Origin: Membranipora membranacea
Lineage: Eukaryota > Bryozoa > Gymnolaemata > Cheilostomatida > Membraniporidae
DNA: 64,000 nt
Assembly: GCA_914767715.1 (NCBI GenBank)
Contig: OU612071.1
Location: forward strand, 13,313,493 to 13,377,492
Direction: 5' to 3'
Under the pieces are notes generated by a model that saw only the letters and a program-made list of their open reading frames with translations, was not told the DNA's origin and did no database searches. Below are positions 1 through 10,491 of this stretch, piece after piece. A program made the translations under genes and the position numbers. Positions within the stretch are counted from its first letter, which is position 1; every line of letters starts with the position of its first letter.

Positions 1-222
1 TATAGTAATGATGAACGTTGCCAGGGGGCAGACTGTCAAGCAAATTGGTCAGAAAAAAACTCCTAGATGCCAATTGACTACATTGTATGAGTCAAACCAT
101 CATATGTGGGAAACCAATTCAATTTAATCTTTACAACAAGTAGTTTTTATTGGCCGCGATGTTGGTTAGACTCAGGTGGTGTCCCTTAAATTCAGATTAT
201 TTATCCCGCATATCATTTGTAG

Positions 223-3200
223 ACGTGCTCAATCTGCAGAGAGTGAACTCAAACTGGAGGAGAGTACCGCTTATAAAAGTCCCAATGTAAAACGGATTGT
301 GTATCTGTTGATATCTTTGACAGTATTAATTCTACTCTTGGCAGCATTGGCACTGGCAGCTTCAGGTGAGCCAATTTTACCTTAGAACCTTTTGTATTTT
401 TTTTCTCATATTATATTTATTTGAAAATTATATACATAGTATTCTGTTAAAGAGAAACTGAAATTCAGATCCAGCACTCATTATAGAGACTCGGTAGTCA
501 ATCTACAGTGGTTAACTTCTGATGGGAGTAATAATATGGAAATAAATTTGTTATGTGACTTACTTTCTCCAATTTGCTATGCTCAAATTTACATCCTAAT
601 ATCTTTTGACATCACGGTAATTACATCGGGCATAGCATGTCTTGTCAAGACAGGCGACATTGAGCCATATTCAATAGCGTAAAGCATGATTATTAATGAT
701 ATATTGCTTTACAATTCATGAGAAAATCAATATCATCGTAGTGCACCTGCTTTGACACACATTGTGACACTGTAATTTAACTATAAACTGAACTGAAAAT
801 TATTGTATCCCTACACATTTCACATAAATTTTCTTTTAAAAAAGAAAATTAGGTTTCATAAATCCATCAGCAGAGTCAAATATAGTTGAGGAATGTGTAG
901 CTATACTGAGAAAAATCACTAAATGTAAATCAGTCATTATTGATTGATAGGGCATTGTTTATGAGTGTCCCACCTATGACATCAAATTCTTCTTTATAAA
1001 TGTAAACACAACCTTGCGATGTACTTGGCGCCAAAATGGCGCACATGTACAGAATCGGAACTGGTTGAACTATCAACCTGGATAGGGACGGGAGAAATTG
1101 AATCTGAACCGAACTTCCTCTGTAATTGGTTCGTCATACGCTGTGTGCAGTGTTAAAATACACTCTTGCGGAATCCTTTCCTTCAAGACAATATTACAGA
1201 AAGGATCATGTCTGAATCGAGTTGCTTTGTCTAACAGTCACAGGGTGCTGACTTTGTTTGTCGAAAAACTATTAGTTTATCTTGAAGATAGATCAAAATG
1301 GCTCACCCTCATTAGCTGTCCATCCATAATGCCAAAAATAAACTATTTAGGATCAAGGAGTCAGTAGATTTTTATGAACATCCCCAATGGCAGGATGCGT
1401 TGTAATCATCAAGCCTGATCAAAGTGACAGCTTAATTTCCTTGCAAATCAACCCCAGCAAAATGTTTTGATAAGTGAACTATGGAATCAAGAAGGCATGC
1501 CAATTTAAATGTATGTCAATATTTTTATTTTGCGTGGTAACATATTATAGGTGGTATGTTTTGGTATTGGTATGCTATCGGTTAAAAAAGTAATAATATG
1601 GTAGTTACATGGTGATGCTGGATCTGTTGTTCATGCCACAAATTTGATTCTCATGATCAATAAAATGACTAACCACCTCAATATTCTTCTGTCCCAAAAG
1701 TATTCTCTTAGACCAAGTTCATAAACACTGTCTAAAAATGTTGGACTTATTTTTATGTTTATAACTTTCTAGTTTGGAAATGAATGGTTCATCCATGTCT
1801 TGCTCAATGATGGTTAGCTCTTACTTTCACTTACCATCGTAGGCGTTTATAAATCTAACAAACTGTCTGAGACACTCAACTCGCTCCGAGAGTCATTTGA
1901 AAGATCTTCTGACTTTTATGAGAAAAGATTAGCGCAAATTGAAGTGCACCTTACAAATACATCCTCACAAGTAGACTCATTTACAAGTATGTAGGGAGGC
2001 CAGATATTGAGCAGAAAAAAAGAGGGTAATGTTTTGATGAGTGAACTATGAACCAAGAAGTCAAACCAATTTAAAATTTACGATAATATATTTGGTTTGC
2101 TTGATAAAATATTGGTAGGATGATGTTTTTCTTTTCCGATGTCAATGGTATATGTTAAAATAGTAATATGGTGTTATTAAAGGGCAACCAAGGTTTCAAA
2201 CAACTTCTCATTGATGGCCGTAGATTAAAAGCAGATTGCACCTTCTGCATGGGGAAAAAGACAAAATATAATTCGGATAATTATTCAGCCAGAATTCTTG
2301 TGGAACATTTCTTCCATCAGGTACTCAAACTCAGCTAAAAGAGAATACCACATGGCAGTTTCCTGTTCCTGTTATTATTTAGCCTGTGCTCTATAATTAT
2401 TACGGCAAAGTCTTGGAACCTCCCCTTAACTGAAGTGTTACCCAGCTTAGAGTCAGCAACTACTTTGAGTTTTGCATCGCGTAATGCACAAAGCTGATGC
2501 TGCCCAGCACATTATTTGCTACCCATTAATGCATTGCTGCGAAACCTTGGTTGCCCTTTAAGGTGATGTTGTGTCTGTTGTTTATGCCACAAATTTGATT
2601 GTCATGCTTAATACACTGACTTATGCCCTCACTATTTTACTGTCCTAAAAGTTGTTTCTTAGACCAAGTTCATAAACACTTTTTACAAATTTTTGACTGA
2701 TTTTAATCCTGCTGTCTAGTTGGAAAATGAATAGTTCATTCATGTTTTCATCAATGATATGCAAAAACCACTTTCAATTTTCATTGTAGGCATTCATCAA
2801 TCTAACAATCTGTCTGAGAGACTGAACTCACTCCAAGAGTCATTTGAAAGATCTTCTGACTTATATGAGAAAAGATTAGAACAAATTGAAGTGCACCTTA
2901 CAAATACATCATCACAAGTAGACACATTAGCAGGTATGTAGAGAGATGGAGCGGTTAAAATAGAGGGTATAGTTTTTGGATTAAGGCAGAGACATGGGGG
3001 TCAGCAATTATCAACTTTCTGTACACCGTTGGAAAGCTGCCGAGCTACTGATCGTCAATAGCTCATCAAAAACTGGACTGGACTATGTTGCGTCATTTTA
3101 TCAAAGAAATGATGGAAGGCTGTTTTTAGCAAAGTGGATGGCTGAGCTAATTTGATTGCTAGAAATTGCAAAACGATTTATATTTATTCTTAGATATATA

Positions 3201-6200
3201 GTTCATCAACTAATTGGAGTGCACCTTACAAATACTGAGACCGGTATGTAGGGAGACTCGGTTGGTATCAATATCAGACATTGACTGCAATGGAGCAGAT
3301 AAAAAAGAGGGTACAGTTTAAGATAGGGTTAAGGAGACACATTACAATAGGCCTGTTGCTATAGTAAAGTATCATTGGGTCCTCTTCTACAAGCAATACT
3401 GCATTATTGCAATGTTTGGTATTAATAATAGGCACTAGTATCTTGTTTATACACAACCATAATCTTTGTCAGTATTGGAATATGAATATTAGAAGTTATA
3501 GTTATCAATCTAAAACAATCTAGACCTGTGAGGATATGATAACCTAATGGAACACACCAGTCAACGCCTGTTCTCAATAGCCAATTGTTGATCTTTAACA
3601 ACTTTGTTGTTTATATCATGCTGCAAAATAATTGATCACAATCCTCAAGAGGAACGTTCAGTTTCATAAAAGATTAACAGCTATCCTCACAATTTACCAA
3701 AATACAAGATTGGTTTTCATATGCCTGTTTTGCCTCTCTTCAAAGCTATCATTTCCATGTTTTAACAGCATCAGATGACTATTCATTGTCACAGAAACTT
3801 ACTTCAAGTCTGACTCAACAGATATAAATTATTTCGATGTTGAGAATCGACATACCTTACACATTAGTGCTTCTGCACATGAAGTGTATTTATCCGATGC
3901 CCTCCAGTCGAACTACAAGGCACAGCTTCATTCATTAGATCATAATAATAGACAGTTCTCTAAGCTCTTATTTATGCCTCAATTCGGAGTTGTCCTCTCT
4001 CCAGTTTGGTACTTTTAACCCACGCCGCATAGGAAAAACCTGCTGAAAGAGTGTTATCTTGAAAACCGCTAATGTTAGGATAAAAATGAGATTTAATTCA
4101 GAGTCTGCACCATTGATAACCCTGTGAGACAGGGTTTCCAAATCTTTGGAGGCTTGAATGTTGTTAAATATTGATTTTAGTGCAAAACTCATGAAAGATT
4201 CTGCCAAATTGACTGTCCAAATACTAAAATTATTTCACAAACTATGTACATATGAGTTTACAATGCTGCAGATTCTGAATCAAGACTGATTTTTATCCTA
4301 TTATAAGTAGTTATCAAGATAACCCTCCTTTCAGCACGTTGAAAAATACCAAACTGGAGAGAGGACAACTCCGAGCTGAGGCATAAATCAGAGCTCAGAA
4401 AACAGTCTATTATCGTAAGATCATGACATATCTATCCATTTCAGATACTCGGCTCACTGGCTGTAGTAGTTCGAGAGTCAGCAGTGGCGAAGCCTACATG
4501 ACTATTGTGAATAGAATTGTCAAGGTGGGTACACAACGTTAATATGATCAACAGGTCAATGTGTAGAAAGTTCCTAAGAATGCTTTTGGTTTTATATTCG
4601 GTCATCTTACAATCTAACCCATCTATTGATCATACATGAGAAAGATCTCACTGTAAGTAGACAGACTATAACCATTAAATTCCATATCTGGAATAGCATA
4701 ATTAGCTCTCTTTTGCCAAACAATGGGCTTGCAAAAATAGCCAGTCCCTAGTAGAATTCTAGAAATGCCCAAATAATTGACGCTGGAGGCATTTTATTAC
4801 CGTTTGCTGTTTTGTAAACAAGACTATTTCTTAGGCTATATAATTCATGCTAGTAGGGATAGCCAATCAGGTTATTGTCAGATGAACCCCATTGCTGAGT
4901 ATTTTAGCTGTATAATGTATATATAATATAATGATACTATTTCCGTTCCATGAGACGAATTTAATTCAGTGACTATAACGGATTAAGTATAAATAAATTT
5001 TCTGTTAACTGACTACCATCAAGTTTGTAATCAGAAAATACAGCTGCAATTATCCAACAATCTCCAGCGACCATATGGGAGTGCCATTATAAGTACATAA
5101 GACAAATGCTTTGCTTTGCTGTGTCGTTTTTAGGTTTGGTGTGATATAGATTCACCTGATGGTCCCTGGATAGTCTTCTTGAAGAGATTTGATGGCTCAG
5201 TAGATTTTGACAGGAGCCTAAATGACTATAAGTATGGATTTGGTGACGTTGCCGGAGAATACTGGCTAGGTTAGTTGGGGCAGTTGCGATGAACACCATA
5301 AGATACCATCAATTATATCTATGATGAATATTTGAGGCTGCTTAATATGGTTGTGAGTTAAACATTAATATATACTTCAAATGATTTTAAGCAGCCGGCA
5401 ATAGATTGATAATTTGATATCAAAAGTGAGAGTAATTGCAGATTAACCGAACATGTGAAGATTAAGCATAAAGTTCAATTTTCTTTTATCTTGCATAGCT
5501 GAAATTGACACTGATACCCAACTCGTATACTTCCAGGATTAGATAATTTGCATGCTTTGACGAGGAGCAACAACACAAAGTTAAGAATTGATCTGAAAGC
5601 TTATGAAGCACCGATAGGAAAGGGCCTAACTGCCTATGCTGTGTATGACAAATTTGCTGTTGGTGGGGAAACATCCGGCTACACGCTTTTGGAAATTGAC
5701 GGTTATAGTGGTAAGTAGATCTATAATTGACCATCATCTTTCGTCGCATTGTTTTGATAGTTATCAGATATACACTTTCGCGATACATATATAAATCATA
5801 TGTGGGCTATAAAACTTGAAAATTTTCAAATTATTGTCTCATTTTGTTATTCGAATCCTTAATAAACCTAGCAAGATTTAGAGTCAAATTAGGTAAAAGC
5901 TTGATGACATTACTGCAGTAAACATGACTGACTGGTTACTGCCTCATACTGGAAGCTCGTCATAAAATTAATCTTAACTGCTGAATTTCCTACAGTAATA
6001 ACAAATAAAGTTCAGTCAAATGTTCATCATTACTCTATTGCTTACAAACTAGGGAATGCAGGTGATGTAACTGTAACTGACCAATATCAACCTCTTAAAG
6101 GGCGAAGATTCTCGACTAATGACAATGATGTGGACATAGTCAGTTCCGATTGTGCAGGTATGACATTGTGTGGCTTTGCTTGACCACGTTCAATAATTAG

Positions 6201-7630
6201 CAACGGTGATACTGAGCCCCCGACATCAGTTCCTCCGTTAACTAGAGACTTATTGCTTTACTACATAGAAGAAAATGCACTTAAATTCAGAAAGTCATCC
6301 GGTAACAGCTTTCGAACCGTTTTAAAGTCATATATGTAATTCAAAATAGCATTTAGTGATTTGATGGTTTGTGAGTTGCATGGAAGGATAACTCAGATAT
6401 TGAAAAGTTGAAAAAAGCAAATGCCAGGAACCTTAGCTATTTTTGGTAATACACATCAGATAGCTAATTGTTTATGCATTTTTCTGAGAACAACTCCTAC
6501 CTTTCCTAAACTTACAAGGCAAGGATAATATATTCCTAGTGTAGATTGCCGGTAACTGTAAATTGCTGAACAGGCTGAACATGCTGAACAGCTGAACAGA
6601 ATTTCTCAGACTACTATTTGCTTGATTCTTTACATGATTGGCTAATTTTGCACAAGCCTGGACAACTCCTTATATTCTGCTGGTTAATTAACTTATATTA
6701 AGTTTGCAACTGCCTTTGTTTCTTTCTATTATTTTATCCACAGTTAGTCTTTGATATTACACTAGTGAATGGATGGAAGGAACCCCCAACCCCCTCCCCC
6801 CTTGTCGAGACTGGCTAGATCGAAGGAAGGCATTGTGCTGAATAATGTTTCTGGTTTCCTAATCGCCATCAGATTTGGTACATTGATTGCTTCATTTGCT
6901 TGCCCTCGTTGATACCATACACCATACAAGAATAGCCATACGCCTGCTCAGGGTTAGATATGTACCCCACATTCATATAATATATATCAGTGATTGCCCT
7001 AAAACGAATATATTAGGTGCCAACAGGAACTTAGTAACTCATTATACTCATTAAATCATTTGGCTGTGTTTGAGAAGTGATAGTCAGCCACAGAAAAGAT
7101 TGCAAAAAATAGTTTTAGTCTGAGAAATTCTGTTCAGCTGTTCAGTGTGTTCAGCCTGTTCAGCAGTTTACAGTTACCGGTAGATTGCAGATTTTATTAT
7201 GGCACAGCCTGATGTCTTCATTGTTAGAAGGCTTTATAATAAGTTTTTGTGGGTATGTAATTGAACCAAATGTGCAATTTGATATCAGTCCTCTTCATGT
7301 AACTGCTTCTTTTTATCTTAAGTATACCCTGTTATAGACTTTCCAAAAAAAGGCTTGAACTTCTGTCCACAGATACTTCTATCATCAAGCATAGTCTGAG
7401 TTCATCCTCCTGGTGATCAGAACACCATTTTGGGATATCAAATATCACTTTGTGTTTTGCTAGCACTATTTGGAGGCGGGTGGTGGTTCTCTGATTGTTA
7501 TGTCGTCTGTCTTACCTGTGGACCATGGAGAAGCTCTGCCATCCCTACTGATCAAGCCATGGTATACAGCCCATACACTGTGGCATATATAGCTCTTAGG
7601 GGGGCAGAAATGAAACTGAAACTCCCCTAA
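223..7630 (+). CDS. Type II transmembrane fibrinogen-related protein (5' partial, multi-exon)
   Basis: Probable exons are 223-365, 1843-1986, 2790-2933, (3769-3807), 4445-4524, 5134-5269, 5537-5710, 5996-6157 and 7464-7630; all junctions read GT-AG with matching phases. The first exon in view encodes a charged tail and one hydrophobic anchor (IVYLLISLTVLILLLAALAL), so the C-terminus should be outside the cell. Two 144-nt phase 1-1 exons encode near-identical coiled-coil segments (SFERSS, YEKRL, IEVHLTNTSSQVD). Five exons then give a fibrinogen C-terminal domain: VWCDID, FDGSVDF, GEYWLGLDNLHALT, LRIDL, a calcium-loop-like STNDNDVD followed by DCA, GGGWWFSDC, and a terminal EMKLKLP. The family binds acetylated or sugar ligands and often serves in innate recognition. 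The architecture recalls FIBCD1-like receptors. The start-codon exon lies left of the window. The 39-nt exon at 3769 is uncertain because its donor is weak. Confidence 0.85.
2181..2557. mobile_element. 377-bp TTAA-flanked MITE, copy 1 (intronic)
   Basis: Terminal inverted repeats begin AGGGCAACCAAGGTTTC and end with the complement. TTAA flanks both sides (2177-2180 and 2558-2561). A second copy of exactly the same length and high similarity lies at 50907-51283, also in TTAA. There is no coding capacity. TTAA target duplication is typical of piggyBac-type elements, but the TIR was not matched to a named family. It sits in the intron between the two duplicated coiled-coil exons. Confidence 0.8.
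3944..4417. mobile_element. MITE with ~70-bp terminal inverted repeats (intronic)
   Basis: The segment at about 3945-4017 is the near-complement of about 4343-4413 (shared core CCAAACTGGAGAGAGGACAA on one strand). The pair is flanked by the direct repeat AGATCAT (ending 3942, and 4418-4424), which looks like a 7-8 bp target duplication. There is no coding capacity. The exact ends are uncertain by a few bases because the outermost TIR bases differ. Confidence 0.65.
6549..7180. mobile_element. MITE with 64-bp TIRs in the last intron of the fibrinogen gene
   Basis: Positions 6549-6612 are the near-perfect complement of 7117-7180. Each arm starts CCGGTAACTG and carries short internal repeats of CTGAACA. 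TAGATTG flanks both sides (6542-6548 and 7181-7187), a 7-8 bp target duplication that suggests a hAT-like origin. The interior (6613-7116) has no coding frame. Confidence 0.75.
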
Positions 7631-7722
7631 GGACAGCTAACCGTTTCAATTTATTGCGGAGCAGATTCATGAGCTACATGATATACTGAGTTATGTAGAC
7701 ATCTGTTGATTAATAACTCGTG

Positions 7723-7728
7723 AATAAA
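7723..7728 (+). promoter_or_regulatory. Candidate polyadenylation signal of the fibrinogen-related gene
   Basis: An AATAAA hexamer lies about 95 nt after the stop codon of the fibrinogen-domain exon, a normal distance for a short 3' UTR. No experimental support is available, and AATAAA is common in AT-rich DNA. Confidence 0.4.
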
Positions 7729-8374
7729 TTTATTTTGTGACCAAAGAACTGATTTTTCTAAATTTTTGACAATTTTGTTGGATGTGTGGCATTTGAAACT
7801 TATACCGTTCTTACCAGTTTGGCACAATTTGTTTTATTGATAATCAAATATATATTTTTAGTTAGTTCATGGTATAAACTCAAATTAGAAAATAGCACAG
7901 CCTGCTTGTTTGCATTGAAAAATGTTTTATTCAGTCTTACTTACTTTATTTAAAACTTACAGTCAGCCTGTTTTTATTGATTGAAAGGTTCACCGGTTCA
8001 TCGTAATTATTAATTATCAATTGAGAGCAGTTACTGCCGTCAGTGTAAAGGAAGATAGAACAGTTTTTAACCTGTCTTTTTTTGAACAGAAATTAAGATG
8101 TTATTATACTGATACATGATATATAACTTAGTGGTCAGAGTTTTCTTTTCCTTGAATCAATTCCAAAGCAAAGAACTCTTTTATTTTCACTGTATTCTTT
8201 TATAACACACAATAAGCCACTTGCTTAAAATATTACTTGGTCACTTATGTATTTTATTGTTTTTCAACGTTAAATTTTTTTGGAAAGCATGAAAACCAGC
8301 TTGTTAAATGTAAGTTGCCTAGAAAATAAATGAACTTTCTTATGAATAATTTGATGGCTGATTGTCCAAGCATA

Positions 8375-8789
8375 TGTGGGGAATTTCAGTCTTTGACTGT
8401 TATATATATTAAGCACTGAGGACACATTCTATTCATACATTCTAATCATACATTCTAACTATTTTTAGCAAGCTTACACTCTTCTCTCTTACAACTGGAT
8501 ACTTCATGTTTGCTAGCGGACGAGACTAAACGCACTGATTATCTTTACTGATTTATACATTAAATCTTTGTAACTCTGTTAGTTTTAGTTAGATAGTTAG
8601 TACACAATAAAATCATAGTATAGTTGATAAGCAACACATTTTTATGCCTGGCTGGTAGCCTTGTTTTAAACAGACTTTTCGACTGGCAGGTTGCCGTTAA
8701 GCCTTACGCGTTCATCAGAACAAGTTGGAGATCGGGAATAATTATGCCAAGCCCATGCTGGCTATCCTGACAAGATAGAATTTCTGACA
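8375..8789 (+). repeat. 5' LTR
   Basis: 415 bp, TG...CA ends. It matches 14390-14859 along its length apart from a ~55-bp segment found only in the right copy. An AATAAA lies at 8606-8611 and could be the LTR polyadenylation signal. Confidence 0.9.
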
Positions 8790-8790
8790 C

Positions 8791-8808
8791 TGGTGTCAGA
8801 AGTGGGAT
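8791..8808 (+). promoter_or_regulatory. Primer-binding site, tRNA-Leu type
   Basis: TGGTGTCAGAAGTGGGAT begins two bases after the 5' LTR. It is complementary to a tRNA 3' end CCCACTTCTGACACCA. From memory of animal tRNAs this matches tRNA-Leu; a comparison with tRNA genes of the same genome would settle it. Confidence 0.8.
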
Positions 8809-8865
8809 GGACGCGTAAGGTAGGTAATCTGGAAATTTATTGAAAAGTCTTTTCCTTGCCGGTCT

Positions 8866-9712
8866 AAGAATGTCATTACGCTCACAGCTCTTCTAAAATG
8901 TAAACCAAAGTACTTCTGTAGTGACCAGACCAGAGCAAATAATTATTTGTGTAATTATTTTGTGAACAAAATACTTTACGCTTTTTGTCGTCATTGTTGG
9001 TCAAAGAATGTCGCTGCGCTCACAGCTCTACTAAAATGTAGACCAGAGAACTTCTGTAGTGACCAGACCCGAGAAAATAATTATTTCAAGAAATTTTTGG
9101 GCATAAATATCTTTTTCCTTAGTCTATTAATACAATAGAAACTCTAACAGCTCTACTAAACTAGTAGACCGCAAAGAGGTATATCAACATTTCAAATTAT
9201 TGATAATATCCAAACTCTAACAGCGCTACTAAAATAGTAGACCGAAAAGAGGTATATCAACATTTAAAATTATTGATAATATACAAGCTCTGACAGCGCT
9301 ACTAAAATAGTAGACCGCAAAGAGGTATATCAGCATTTCAGATTATTAATAATAATAATATACAAGCTCTGACAGCGCTACTAAAATAGTAGACCGCAAA
9401 GAGGTATATCAACATTTAAAATTATTGATAATATACAAGCTCTGACAGCGCTACTAAAATAGTAGACCGCAAAGAGGTATATCAGCATTTCAGATTATTA
9501 ATAATAATAATATACAAGCTCTGACAGCGCTACTAAAATAGTAGACCGCAAAGAGGTATATCAGCATTTCAGATTATTAATAATAATAATATACAAGCTC
9601 TGACAGCACTACTAAAATAGTAGACCGCAAAGAGGTATATCAACATTTCAAATTATTAATACAATACAAGCTCTCACAGCTCTGCTAAAATAGTAGACCA
9701 GAAAACTAGCTG
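8866..9712 (+). repeat. Tandem repeat array in the LTR-element leader
   Basis: Two long units (~130 bp, from about 8866) are followed by about eight shorter units of 72-80 bp (from about 9140). Each has the core ACAGCNCTACTAAAATAGTAGACC, and most continue into AAGAGGTATATCA. The CTACTAAAATAGTAG core is a perfect small hairpin. The array fills most of the space between the primer site and gag. Confidence 0.9.
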
Positions 9713-9742
9713 TATGAAACTAGTATAATTGAGCACAAAAAT

Positions 9743-10491
9743 ATGGCAAACAGAGGTAATGCTGCCAGGCAACAGCCGGCTGATGAAGCAGAACATCTAG
9801 CAAACGCCTTCCAAAATGCCTTCAGGCAAATGAACGGTGGGAGAGACCACTTTAAACCGCCAAAGTATGATGGAAGTGAAGATATCGAATTAATCATTCA
9901 AAAATTCACTGATGTGGCCCAGGCCAACAACTGGAATCCCCAGGCAGCCCATTTAAGCATCAGACTGTGTCTCGAAAAACAAGCGCAAGAATGTGCAAGA
10001 GAAGATAATGTAGAAGCGGTGTTTGTTAACCTGAGAGCCAGGTTTGGTCTAACACAGAGGCAAGCTCGGGACAAATTGTCCACTGTAAGAAAAGAACCAG
10101 GTCAAAAGTAAGAATTGCGTATCCAAACATGGGCGCTGCTCATCAAAAAGATATCGCCGTAGAAAATGTGCGCAGGTGCATAGAAAATCGTCAGTTATTG
10201 ATACATCTATTGACAATAGAACTCAACACTGTAGCGGAAATATGTCGGGCTTCAGATGATTATGTTCAGGCTGGCTCCAACCTCAGACAAAGGCCGCAAA
10301 TATATGTTGTAAGCTATTCAGAAAATTCCGACTTTGAAAATGAAGTTGATTTTGACTGTAATACTGTAGGTATGCACTCAACACATAGTGATTATCAAAA
10401 TAAACCCAAAGCTAAAGTCACTGAGAGCACCAGTAGTGAAATAGCTAAACAAACGGAAATTCTTATCAAAATAATGGAGATACTGGTGTGA
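9743..10491 (+). pseudogene. gag: gag (capsid region), frame-broken
   Basis: The ATG at 9743 opens a frame with a typical Ty3/gypsy capsid start: HFKPPKYDGSEDIELIIQKF, then NNWNPQAA and LRARFGLTQ. It stops at 10111. Just after it another frame reads LRIQTWALLIKK, and a third (10129-10491) continues with ENRQLLIHLL and VAEICRASDDYVQ, also capsid-like. At least two frame changes lie within about 60 nt, so the capsid is no longer made in one piece. The following tail (10310-10491) is acidic and serine-rich. Confidence 0.75.

Noticed and set aside
9140-9712. Array resembling CRISPR repeats
   Set aside because: The whole ~75-bp unit is repeated with no unique spacers, it lies inside an LTR element, and the DNA is eukaryotic.
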